A DNA stretch of 46,810 nt from Acetobacteraceae bacterium AT-5844 (GTDB lineage: Bacteria; Pseudomonadota; Alphaproteobacteria; Acetobacterales; Acetobacteraceae). Below the pieces are notes generated by a model. It worked only from the letters and a program-made list of their open reading frames with translations, searched no databases and was not told where the DNA came from. The stretch covers positions 1 to 46,810 of the forward strand of contig JH600021.1 in assembly GCA_000245075.1 (NCBI GenBank), given 5' to 3'. Below, one piece after another: positions 7,607-15,323 of the stretch (within the stretch, counting starts at the first letter, position 1; the number at the start of each line of letters is the position of its first letter). The position numbers were made by a program, and so were the translations under genes.

Positions 7607-8742
7607 GGCTGCGTGGGGCGGTCGTCCGCCGGGTTCAGGCTGGTCCAATAGGTGCCCTCGAAGGGCACGGCGGCGAAGCGGCGGTTGATCTCCGCGAGCG
7701 TCGCCGCCGGGTCGAGGTCGGCGAACAGGTCCGGGCGGACCCAGCGGGCCATCATCTCCGCGCCGACCACATTGATCGCCGTGCCGGAGAAGTAGTTCCA
7801 GAGCCCGTGGGCGCGGCCGGCCCGCACGGCTTCCAGATCCGTCAGGCTGCTTTCATGCATCACGCGTTGCAGGCTGGCACGCGCCGTCTGCGCATCCACG
7901 CCCGTGCCGAGTTGCAAGCCGACATTGTCGCCCGGCCGATAGAGGCCGGTGCCGATGACCATCTCCGGCTGGTCCGCCAGCACCTGCTCCAGCGAGATCT
8001 GGCCACCGGCCTGGGTGCCGAGCACGCCCTGGGCGGCGTTGCGGCCGCCGACCAGTGCGAGGAACTCACCGCTGCCGCCGGTGCCGGCAGCCCAGCAGCA
8101 GGGCCAGCGGCCGGGGAAGGCGTTCAGCAGCACGCGCGGCCCGGGGGTGGCGCTGGCGGCCACGCGTGCGCGGATGCGGTTCATGCGCTCTTCCACGAAG
8201 CGGATGAAGTCAGCGGCCTGTTCGCGACGGTCCAACACCTCGCCCAGCAAGCGGATGGTGGGGATGGTGTTGGTCAGGGGCTTCTGGAAGGTATCGATGA
8301 ACAGGACGGGCACGCCGGATTGCGCGAACTGTTCCAGCATCGGCTTGGAATCCGCCGAATTGGCCTGCCACGCACCCAGGATGACGAGATCCGGCGCCAG
8401 GGAGAGGCCGCGCTCGATGGAGAAGGTCTGGCCGATATTCGTGGTCAGCTCCGGCACTGAGGCCAAAGCGGGGAATTTCCGCTGGAAGGCGACATAGCTC
8501 TGCGGGTCCGCGCGCCGCAGGTCGCCGCCCATGCCGACCAGGAGGGAGACCGGGTCCGGGTGGATGAGCGACAGGGTGAGGAGTTGCATGCTCTCACCCA
8601 ACAGCAGCGTGGCGGGCTTCTGGTTCAGCGTCACCTCGCGGCCGAGCACATCGGTGACGGTGCGAGGCCACTGCGCCATGGCGGGCAGGGCCAGCACCAG
8701 CATGGCCAGCAGGGCAGCCGCGTGCAGAAGACGCTGGAACAT
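7603..8742 (-). CDS. iron-complex-type ABC transporter substrate-binding protein (FecB/BtuF/FepB fold)
   Basis: A 379-residue exported protein. The signal peptide is MFQRLLHAAALLAMLVLALP then AMAQ. A class III periplasmic-binding fold follows: VTDVLGREVTLNQKPATLLL at the first lobe, APDLVILGAWQ, the long interlobe helix and DQPEMVIGTGLY in the second lobe. The start at 8742 is set by the signal peptide and a GGAGGG ribosome-binding site about 9 nt upstream; the frame is open much further but without conserved sequence. Such proteins bind ferric siderophores, haem or corrinoids in the periplasm. No permease or ATPase is adjacent, so the substrate is unknown; the TonB receptor 2 kb away is a possible partner. 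Confidence 0.85.
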   Translation of the reverse strand: MFQRLLHAAALLAMLVLALPAMAQWPRTVTDVLGREVTLNQKPATLLLGESMQLLTLSLIHPDPVSLLVGMGGDLRRADPQSYVAFQRKFPALASVPELTTNIGQTFSIERGLSLAPDLVILGAWQANSADSKPMLEQFAQSGVPVLFIDTFQKPLTNTIPTIRLLGEVLDRREQAADFIRFVEERMNRIRARVAASATPGPRVLLNAFPGRWPCCWAAGTGGSGEFLALVGGRNAAQGVLGTQAGGQISLEQVLADQPEMVIGTGLYRPGDNVGLQLGTGVDAQTARASLQRVMHESSLTDLEAVRAGRAHGLWNYFSGTAINVVGAEMMARWVRPDLFADLDPAATLAEINRRFAAVPFEGTYWTSLNPADDRPTQP

Positions 8743-8767
8743 GGCGGTTGACCCTCCGGCAGAGTGT

Positions 8768-8782
8768 TGCGAGGCGTTCGCA
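8768..8782. promoter_or_regulatory. inverted repeat TGCGA-N5-TCGCA upstream of the binding-protein gene
   Basis: The sequence TGCGAGGCGTTCGCA, with flanking TT and TT, is a near-symmetric element 26-40 bp upstream of the binding-protein start on the minus strand. It could be an operator. I do not recognise a named regulator consensus in it. Confidence 0.3.
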
Positions 8783-8798
8783 TTAGCGGGCCCTGGGT

Positions 8799-8844
8799 GG
8801 TAGCGGCAAGCCGGGCACGCATGACGTTTACGCTGGCCGCTACC
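8799..8844. repeat. 9-bp inverted repeat in the divergent binding-protein / EI24 intergenic region
   Basis: GGTAGCGGC and GCCGCTACC are perfect complements separated by 28 nt. The pair could fold in the leader of either divergent transcript. I tested it by eye against cobalamin and TPP riboswitch hallmarks and found none. Confidence 0.4.
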
Positions 8845-8905
8845 CCTCCCTACTGGCGCCGCGGCTGAGGCGGGACCATCTGCTGCGCATGACACCGGAG
8901 GTCCG

Positions 8906-9574
8906 ATGCACGCCGTTTCCACCAGCCTGTTGCTGCCGCTGAGGCAGATCACCGATCCCGGCTTCCGCTGGCCGCTGCTGAAGGGCGTGGCCGGGGCGTT
9001 GCTGGCCTTCGCCGGGCTGGTCTGGCTGGCGGATTGGGGGGTTTCCGCGCTCGTGGGCGGGGATGGATGGCTGGCGACGCTGGCCGGGCTGCTGGGCGGC
9101 GTGCTGGTGCTCGTCTCCGCCGTCTGGCTGTTCGTGCCCGTGATGCTGGGCATTGCCAGCCTGTTCCTCGATGAAGTGGCAGAGGCGGTGGAGAAGCGGT
9201 TCTACCCTGCCCTGCCGCCGCCCCAGGGAGCGGGACTGCATGCGCAGATCTGGGCCGGCGTGGTGCTGGGCCTGCGCATGCTAGTGCTCACCGTGCTGGT
9301 GATGATCCTGGCGCTGTTCGCACCGCCGGTGGGAGCGGTGCTGTTCTGGGTGGTGGCGGCGGTTTCGCTGGGCAACGGGTTGTTCGACGGCGTGGCGCAG
9401 CGGCGCATGGCGGTGACGGATGCCACCCTTCTGCGGCGGCGGCTGCGCTGGCCCATCTGGGCCGTGGGCGGCGTGCTCGCGCTCGCCGCCCTGGTGCCTG
9501 TGCTCAATCTGGTGGTGCCCGTCTGGGGCACCGCCGCGATGACGCATCTGATGCAGCGGGCAAAGCCCGCCTGA
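8906..9574 (+). CDS. EI24 / CysZ-like membrane protein
   Basis: A 222-residue integral membrane protein with about five or six hydrophobic segments and the EI24-family layout. It begins with an amphipathic N-terminus (LLLPLRQITDPGFRWPLLKG), then LLGGVLVLVSAVWLFVPVMLGIASLFLDEVAEAVE. It ends with a paired hairpin (GVLALAALVPVLNLVVPVWGTAAMTHL) typical of CysZ relatives, where E. coli CysZ imports sulfate. The family is broad, and alphaproteobacterial members next to no cys genes are annotated only as EI24 domain proteins. It stands alone on the + strand, with its 3' end 3 bp from the convergent aldolase gene. Confidence 0.78.
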   Translation: MHAVSTSLLLPLRQITDPGFRWPLLKGVAGALLAFAGLVWLADWGVSALVGGDGWLATLAGLLGGVLVLVSAVWLFVPVMLGIASLFLDEVAEAVEKRFYPALPPPQGAGLHAQIWAGVVLGLRMLVLTVLVMILALFAPPVGAVLFWVVAAVSLGNGLFDGVAQRRMAVTDATLLRRRLRWPIWAVGGVLALAALVPVLNLVVPVWGTAAMTHLMQRAKPA

Positions 9575-9577
9575 GCA

Positions 9578-10480
9578 TCAGGCCGCGAGGGGCCGGGCCA
9601 GGACGGCCTCGGCCGCCTCGCCGATCTGCCGCACGGTCGCCTCGGAGAGCGTGACCAGCGGCTGGCGCGTCAGCCTCCAGGCCATGTCCTGCTTCCGGTG
9701 GGCGATCAGCGCCTTCAAGGAGGGGATGATCGGGTTCTGGAAGGCCAGTTCGATCAGCGGCGCGATGCGGGGGTCGTCCTCGCCACGGCGGGCGGCGCCT
9801 TGCAGGATTTCCGGCACGATATTGGCCATGCCGCAGATGGTGCCGCTGCCGCCGGAGCGCACCGCGCGGGCCAATAGCCGCTCATCGCCCACCAGGATTT
9901 GCAGATCCCGGTGCTGGGCCAGCAGGGCGGCGGTGTTCTCCCAATCGCCAGAGCTGTCCTTCACGCCGGCGATGGTCTCGGGGAAGGCCGCGCGAAGGCG
10001 CCCCAGCAGCGCGGGGGAGATGGCGACGCCGGTCATAGAGGGGATATGATAGAGATAGACGCGCGTCCGCCCATCGAGCGGTGCGATGACGCGGGAGAAC
10101 CAGGTGAAGAGGGAGTCGTCGCTGACCTGCCGGAAGTAGCAGGGCGGCGCGACGAGCAGGCCAGTGCAGCCGGCGGCCAGCGCTGTTTCCGCCTGGGCCA
10201 GGGCGTCCTCCTCCGTCAATGTCATGACGCCGGAGAGAAGGCGGCCGGCCGATGCGATGCCGGCCTCCGCGAAGGCGGCGAAGGCGGCCTGCCGTGGGGC
10301 GATGCCGAAGGAGGGGCCCTCGCCCGTGGTGCCGAAAAGCGTCAGGCTGTCGCAGCCGCCATCGAGGCAGGCGCGGGCATGGGCGGTGAAGCGCGGAAGG
10401 TCGATCGCGCCGGTTTCAGTGACAGGGGTAGCGATGGCACAGCCCAGGCCGAAGGACCTGGATGGGGCGGAAGCCGACAT
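9578..10480 (-). CDS. dihydrodipicolinate synthase / N-acetylneuraminate lyase family aldolase
   Basis: A 300-residue class I aldolase of the DapA/NanA superfamily. The GTTGEGPS loop (Thr51-Thr52), catalytic Tyr144 (YLYHIPSMTG) and Schiff-base Lys174 (AGVKDSSGD) are all present. It makes or cleaves a bond between pyruvate and an aldehyde. The sequence is divergent from housekeeping DapA and it stands alone without lysine-pathway neighbours. It may therefore act on a sugar acid or another keto acid (KDG or NanA-like), but the substrate cannot be assigned. Confidence 0.85.
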   Translation of the reverse strand: MSASAPSRSFGLGCAIATPVTETGAIDLPRFTAHARACLDGGCDSLTLFGTTGEGPSFGIAPRQAAFAAFAEAGIASAGRLLSGVMTLTEEDALAQAETALAAGCTGLLVAPPCYFRQVSDDSLFTWFSRVIAPLDGRTRVYLYHIPSMTGVAISPALLGRLRAAFPETIAGVKDSSGDWENTAALLAQHRDLQILVGDERLLARAVRSGGSGTICGMANIVPEILQGAARRGEDDPRIAPLIELAFQNPIIPSLKALIAHRKQDMAWRLTRQPLVTLSEATVRQIGEAAEAVLARPLAA

Positions 10481-10641
10481 CGGACGTGTGTTTCCCTCTG
10501 GTTTTAGCGGCGCCTGTGTTCAGGCCGGCACCGTTACGGCGAAGGCTAGCACAGGCGGGCAGCCCGGAAACAAGCTTGGGAAGAGGCGCCGCGGCTTTTG
10601 CATTCCCGGCAAGAATCATTGGTCGATTTTTTATTTGAAAT

Positions 10642-10655
10642 CCGCAACGTTGCGG
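10642..10655. promoter_or_regulatory. 14-bp perfect palindrome upstream of psiF
   Basis: CCGCAACGTTGCGG lies 52 bp before the psiF ATG, next to an A/T-rich tract (TTTTTTATTTGAAAT). It could be an operator or a short hairpin. No Pho-box direct repeat is visible in this region. Confidence 0.35.
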
Positions 10656-10706
10656 GATTGCCTTCACGCGCCGCCAGCAAGCGCGGTCCTTGAAGGAGCA
10701 CGTGCA

Positions 10707-11075
10707 ATGATGCCCAGGACGAAAATCCTCGCCTTGGTGGTTGCCTGCATCATCGGCCAGCCGCTGGCCACGCTGGCGCAGAGCAACGCCCCCGCGCAGC
10801 GGCAGCCGACACCCGCGCAGGTGCAGCAGCAGGAGCGCATGCGCAGCTGCAATGCGGAGGCCGGCACACGGAAGTTGGAAGGTGACCCGCGCCGGGCTTT
10901 CATGAGCGAATGCCTGGCCGGGCGTACGGGCCCGGCTGCCGGTGCCGCATCCGGCAATACGCAGCAGGACCGGATGCGGAGCTGCAACGCTGAAGCCGGA
11001 ACCCGCAAGCTGGAAGGAGACGCACGGCGCAGCTTCATGAGCCAGTGCCTCTCGGGCGGCGCCGCCGCGCGGTGA
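10707..11075 (+). CDS. psiF: PsiF family protein (two PsiF repeats)
   Basis: A 122-residue exported protein. It has a signal peptide (MMPRTKILALVVACIIGQPL, cleavage near TLAQS) and a Gln/Pro-rich linker. Two nearly identical PsiF repeats of about 30 residues follow, each RMRSCNAEAGTRKLEGD-R-FMS-CL, at about residues 44-72 and 90-118. Each repeat has two Cys that may form a disulfide. AGGAG lies 8 nt before ATG 10707 and fixes the start. PsiF is phosphate-starvation inducible in E. coli; its function is unknown. The repeat copies match so closely that recent internal duplication or strong constraint is likely. Confidence 0.88.
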   Translation: MMPRTKILALVVACIIGQPLATLAQSNAPAQRQPTPAQVQQQERMRSCNAEAGTRKLEGDPRRAFMSECLAGRTGPAAGAASGNTQQDRMRSCNAEAGTRKLEGDARRSFMSQCLSGGAAAR

Positions 11076-11086
11076 GACAGCGAGGC

Positions 11087-11108
11087 GCGAGGGAAACTCT
11101 CCCCTCGC
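11087..11108. terminator. hairpin between convergent psiF and DUF1028 genes
   Basis: GCGAGGG and CCCTCGC pair around an 8-nt loop, 12 bp after the psiF stop and 10 bp from the convergent gene stop. There is no U-tract. Confidence 0.45.
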
Positions 11109-11117
11109 CCCGCCCCG

Positions 11118-11840
11118 TTAGTCGCCGAACCTCAGCTCCAGCCCTTGCGCTTTCCAGGCCGCCTGGATGGCGGCGCGGTCGATCGTGCCGGAGGGGTCGG
11201 CCTTGCGCGGGCCCGTCGCCAGGCCAGGGCGGCGCTTTTGTTCCCACAGGCCGATGAGGCGGCGCAGTTCGGCCAGCGGGTCCTGATGATCGTCCACGCG
11301 GAGGTCGAGATCGGGAAAGTCCTCGGTCGTGACGATCTGCATGGCGGCCGATTGGCGGCCACGACGGTCTCCGCCCGCCTGCTGGCCGGCCTCCAGCGCG
11401 CGCATCATGCGCTCATGCAGCGGAAGGTCGGGGGAAGCGGCGCGCAGGCTGCTCAGGGTGCCGGCCACCACAGCCTCTCCGGCCAGCATGTTGCCCGCGA
11501 CGCTGAAGCCGGGATGCGCCGCCGCGCCGGCCCAGATGACGCAGCTCGACCCCGTCCAGGCCGCGCTGCGGCCATGGCGGTCGATGGCGTGTATCTGGCG
11601 GTAGGCGCGGTTGCCGTCGCCCGCCAGGGCAGATTCGATGGCGGCTTCCGGTGGCAGGCCGCGCTCCAACGCGTCCAGCACCGCGGGGCCGAGATAGCGG
11701 TTGGTGAAGGACTGGGTCGACACAGCCCCCACCCCCGCGCGGACAAAGGGGCAGGACGCGCCGACGGCCAGTGCGCAGGTGGTGACGGCGACGCCGAAGG
11801 CCCCTGTCGCCGGGTCGTGGGCGAGGATGGACCAGGTCAT
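11118..11840 (-). CDS. DUF1028 family protein (Ntn-hydrolase-like)
   Basis: The 240-residue protein begins with the DUF1028 signature MTWSILAHDPATGAFGVAVTT, followed by GASCPFVRAGVGAVSTQSFTN and YLGPAVLDALERGLPPEAAI. These are the family's conserved core with an Ntn-hydrolase-like fold. The C-terminal third (LRVDDHQDPLAELRRLIGLW) is also typical. The enzymatic activity of the family is not established. It starts 4 bp inside the end of the upstream methionine-sulfoxide reductase gene (ATGA overlap), so the two are translationally coupled. Confidence 0.85.
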   Translation of the reverse strand: MTWSILAHDPATGAFGVAVTTCALAVGASCPFVRAGVGAVSTQSFTNRYLGPAVLDALERGLPPEAAIESALAGDGNRAYRQIHAIDRHGRSAAWTGSSCVIWAGAAAHPGFSVAGNMLAGEAVVAGTLSSLRAASPDLPLHERMMRALEAGQQAGGDRRGRQSAAMQIVTTEDFPDLDLRVDDHQDPLAELRRLIGLWEQKRRPGLATGPRKADPSGTIDRAAIQAAWKAQGLELRFGD

Positions 11841-12334
11841 GCGGGCAACTCGCTGGCAGCGAGGTAGATGGCGGCGACGCGCTCGATGCCCGCACGGTCC
11901 GCCTCGGTGAAGCGGCCCGGGATGGGGCTGTCCAGGTCGATCACGCCCAGCACCTTGCCCTTCCGGAGCAGCGGCACCACCAGCTCGGAGCGGGAGGCGG
12001 CGTCGCAGGCGATGTGGCCCGGGAAGGCGTGGACATCTTCCACCAGCACGGATGCGGCACGCTCCACCGCCGCGCCGCAGACGCCACGGCCGGGGCCGAT
12101 GCGCACGCAGGCGGGCTTGCCCTGGAACGGGCCCAGCACCAGCTCGCCCCCTTCCCGCAGGAAGTAGAAGCCGGCCCAGTTGAGATCGGGCAGGTAATGG
12201 AAGAGAAGCGCGGAAGTATTGGCCGCGTTCGCGATGGGATCGCGCTCGCCATGCAGCAGCGCCTCAAGGGCCTGGGCCACTTCCTCATGGAAGGCCACCG
12301 GGTCGGCCACGGTGATGGTCTGGGCTTCGAACAT
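11837..12334 (-). CDS. msrC: free methionine-(R)-sulfoxide reductase (fRMsr), GAF domain
   Basis: A 165-residue single GAF domain that reduces free L-methionine (R)-S-oxide. The three functional cysteines of the family are present: Cys76 (GKPACVRI), Cys86 (GRGVCGAAV) and Cys110 (HIACDAASRSELVVPL). The NWAGFYF and DVHAFPGHIACD motifs are diagnostic and separate it from regulatory GAF domains. It is the first gene of a two-gene minus-strand operon with the DUF1028 protein and fits a general oxidative-damage repair role in the cytoplasm. Confidence 0.9.
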   Translation of the reverse strand: MFEAQTITVADPVAFHEEVAQALEALLHGERDPIANAANTSALLFHYLPDLNWAGFYFLREGGELVLGPFQGKPACVRIGPGRGVCGAAVERAASVLVEDVHAFPGHIACDAASRSELVVPLLRKGKVLGVIDLDSPIPGRFTEADRAGIERVAAIYLAASELPA

Positions 12335-12529
12335 GGCGTGTCCTTCTTTCCGCGCGCGGGTGGACGGGAGATAGCGCAGAGACGGGACGGGTGACAGATG
12401 GCTGCGGAGCTGGCTCGAATCATGAAAGGCGCAGCTTCCGGTTGACTTTCTTTCATCCGGCTCAACGAATTATTGCATTTAACGAATATGTGATGCACAC
12501 AACCCAGGCGGGTAAGCGCCGCTCTGGGG

Positions 12530-15259
12530 ATGACCACTGACATGTCGCCATATGTGAAGTTCCGTGTCACCGCCGATTGGGGGGATGGGTTCAACGGCGA
12601 AATCTGCATTGTCGCGGGGGATGACCCGCTTCGGGATTGGTCCTTGTCTTTCCTGGCACCTTTCACGATCGACGCGATGTGGACCAGTGCCACCATTACC
12701 TCGGTGGTGGATCAGCTCATCACCGTCAGAGGGGTGGAGTGGAACCACAGCCTGGCTCCCGGTCAGGTTGCAACCTTTGGCTTCACCGCAGCCCGCGGCG
12801 CGAGCGGCACGGATATGCCTGCGGGCTTCTTCCTGGACGGCGTGGCGGTCTCCGCTCCGGCAATTTCGGTTGCCGATGCGAAGGTGAGCGAGGCTGCGGA
12901 CAGCCTGAGCTTCACCATCTCGCTTTCGGAAGCCAGCAGCATTCCCGTCTCGGTGGACTGGAAGACGGCGGATGGCACCGCCATGGCGGGGGCCGATTAC
13001 GAAGCAGGCTTTGGCACCGTGGTCTTCGCGCCGGGACAGACCAGCCAGACCGTCACCATCGGTCTGCTGCCGGACGCTGTGCCTGAAGGTCGAGAGACCT
13101 TCTCCATCGGCCTTTCCAACGTGAATGGCGCCAGCATCGCGGATGGCCAGGCCATCGGCACCATCATGGATGATGACGTCGGGGCGAATAACGGCGCGGT
13201 CGGCTTCATCTCCACGAGCGGCAACCAGTTCGTCGATGAAGCCGGGCAGACTATCCGCCTCGGCGCCGTCAACTGGTATGGCATGGAGACGACGCGCTTC
13301 GCGCCGGATGGGTTGGACCAGCGCAACTGGATGGACATGATGGACCAGATGGCGGAGCTGGGCTTCAACGCCATCCGCCTTCCCTTCTCCAGCCAGGCGC
13401 TGGCGGGCGAGGACATGCCCACCAATATCAATTACCGGCTGAATCCTGACCTGGCAGGGCTGACGCCGCTGGAGATCATGGACAAGATCGTTGGCTATGC
13501 CAGCGAGATTGGCATGCGAGTGCTGCTGGACCGGCACCGTGGCGAGGCGGGTGATGGGCCGAACGACAACGGCCTGTGGTATGACGAGGTCTATACGGAG
13601 CAAGCCTGGATCGACGACTGGGTGATGCTGGCCGACCGCTATGCCGGCAACCCCACCGTGCTGGGCGCCGATCTTTCCAACGAGCCGTTCAACGGCACAT
13701 GGGGCGATGGCAGCGCGACGGATTGGAAGGCGGCGGCGGAACGTGCCGGCAACGCCATTCTGGAGGCCAACCCGAACTGGCTGATCGTTGTTGAGGGCAC
13801 CGGCTGGTACAAGAACGAGGGCTACTGGTGGGGCGGTAACCTTATGGGGGCCGCGGAGGCACCGGTGGTGCTGAACGTCGCCAACCGCCTCGTCTATTCG
13901 GCGCATGATTATCCGCCCTCGCTCTTCCCGCAGAGCTTCTTCGACGACCCGGCCTATCCCGAGAACCTGCCAGGGCTGTTCGAGAAGATGTGGGGCCATA
14001 TCTACAGCTCCGGCACCGCCCCGGTGTTGCTGGGCGAGTTCGGCAGCAGCCTGAGCGATGCCAAGGATGCGGCGTGGATGGAGAAGCTCGTCGCCTATCT
14101 GAATGGCGACTTCGACACGGATGGTGTGAGCGATATTCCGGCCGGGCAACAGGGCATTTCCTGGGCCTATTGGGCCTGGAACACGAATGAGGGCCAGAGC
14201 ACCGGTATTCTGGACACGGATTGGAAGACCCCTGTGGCCTCCAAGCTGGATGCCATCTCCACGCTGCTGGCGGAACGCTTTCCCCCAGCGGGTGCAAACG
14301 GGGGGGACGGCATGTGGGTCTCCGCTGCTGACGGCGATACGGCCTCCCTGCCCTGGCTCAGCCCAGATGGGGATGGCGTCATCGCCCTGAGGGCGGGGCT
14401 GGGCGAAACCAGCCTGACAGCCCAGGAGAGCGGGTGGCAGTTGCAGTGGCATGACGCGGAGGGGGCGCATACCGGGCGCTTCGCGGATGTCGCGGCCGTG
14501 GCCACACTGGATGGGCGGATCGATTTCCTCGGCACGTCGGACGCGGCGATGGTGGACGCGCTGTATCGCACCCTGCTCGGGCGGGTGAGCGAAGTGGCGG
14601 GCCGCAGCTATTGGACGGAGGCCTTGCAAGAGGGGGCGGTGCTGCAGGACATCGCCGCTTCCATGCTGGGGAGCGCCGAAGGGGTGGCCGTGAATGGAGA
14701 CCTGTCCGACACCGCGTTCGTGCAGCGCCTGTACAACCAGACTCTGTTCCGGGATGGGGAGGCGGAGGGGCTGACCTACTGGGTCAACAGCCTGGGGCAT
14801 GGGGCAAGCCGGGCGGAGGTGGCGGTGCAGTTCGCCGCCTCGCCGGAAGCGCAGTCCGACCCGGGTGGGGTAGCCTCCGCCGGATTGAAGACAGTGGACC
14901 CGGACGCGGCATGGGCCGGGTTCAGCTTCGCGGCGCTGGCGGGGCGAGCCATCGCGGCGGGTGAGCTGCGCGGGCTGCTTGCAGGCGGCGAAGCGTTGGA
15001 TCGCGCGGCCATGGTTGGGGAGATCATGCAGGGCGGTGCCTACCAGCTTGGGCTGGGCACGCTGGGCGATGCGGGCTTCGTGGCAGCGCTCTACGAGAAG
15101 GTGCTGCATCGGGAGGGTGATGCGGGTGGGCTGGCCTTCTATGCGGAGGCCCTCGCAGATGGCGCCAGCCGCCAGGAAGTGGCGACACAGTTTCTTACCT
15201 CTCAGGAGGCGCAGCCTTTCCACCAGGCTTACGCCGGTCAGGGGCTCGACCTGCTGTAG
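12530..15259 (+). CDS. modular glycoside hydrolase: CBM2-like / Calx-beta / GH5 / DUF4214 repeats
   Basis: A 909-residue multidomain enzyme. Residues 6-90 resemble a family 2 cellulose-binding module (VTADWGDGFNGEICIVAGDD, DWSLSF, GVEWNHSLAPGQVATFGF). Residues about 108-216 are a Calx-beta domain (VSEAADSLSFTISLSEAS, TADGTAMAGADY, EGRETFSIGLSNV, GTIMDDD). Residues about 225-585 are a GH5 barrel with acid/base Glu385 in DLSNEPFNG and nucleophile Glu503 in LLGEFGSS. Residues about 665-895 carry DUF4214 repeats (ALYRTLLGR, LYNQTLFRDGEAEGLTYW, LYEKVLHREGDAGGLAFY). It should cleave beta-1,4-glucan or mannan. There is no Sec signal peptide; DUF4214 tails are common in exported, often type I-secreted, proteins. 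A second ATG at 12542 has GGGG 12 nt upstream and may be the true start. Confidence 0.88.
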   Translation: MTTDMSPYVKFRVTADWGDGFNGEICIVAGDDPLRDWSLSFLAPFTIDAMWTSATITSVVDQLITVRGVEWNHSLAPGQVATFGFTAARGASGTDMPAGFFLDGVAVSAPAISVADAKVSEAADSLSFTISLSEASSIPVSVDWKTADGTAMAGADYEAGFGTVVFAPGQTSQTVTIGLLPDAVPEGRETFSIGLSNVNGASIADGQAIGTIMDDDVGANNGAVGFISTSGNQFVDEAGQTIRLGAVNWYGMETTRFAPDGLDQRNWMDMMDQMAELGFNAIRLPFSSQALAGEDMPTNINYRLNPDLAGLTPLEIMDKIVGYASEIGMRVLLDRHRGEAGDGPNDNGLWYDEVYTEQAWIDDWVMLADRYAGNPTVLGADLSNEPFNGTWGDGSATDWKAAAERAGNAILEANPNWLIVVEGTGWYKNEGYWWGGNLMGAAEAPVVLNVANRLVYSAHDYPPSLFPQSFFDDPAYPENLPGLFEKMWGHIYSSGTAPVLLGEFGSSLSDAKDAAWMEKLVAYLNGDFDTDGVSDIPAGQQGISWAYWAWNTNEGQSTGILDTDWKTPVASKLDAISTLLAERFPPAGANGGDGMWVSAADGDTASLPWLSPDGDGVIALRAGLGETSLTAQESGWQLQWHDAEGAHTGRFADVAAVATLDGRIDFLGTSDAAMVDALYRTLLGRVSEVAGRSYWTEALQEGAVLQDIAASMLGSAEGVAVNGDLSDTAFVQRLYNQTLFRDGEAEGLTYWVNSLGHGASRAEVAVQFAASPEAQSDPGGVASAGLKTVDPDAAWAGFSFAALAGRAIAAGELRGLLAGGEALDRAAMVGEIMQGGAYQLGLGTLGDAGFVAALYEKVLHREGDAGGLAFYAEALADGASRQEVATQFLTSQEAQPFHQAYAGQGLDLL

Positions 15260-15323
15260 CGCCTGGCCGAGACATGGCGCGCCATCCGTGGCATGTCCCC
15301 GCCCATTGAGGCGGGAGTGACTT

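Noticed and set aside
8743-8905. Cobalamin or TPP riboswitch upstream of the binding protein
   Set aside because: The expected conserved boxes (such as GCCACTG for cobalamin) are not present despite the inverted repeats.
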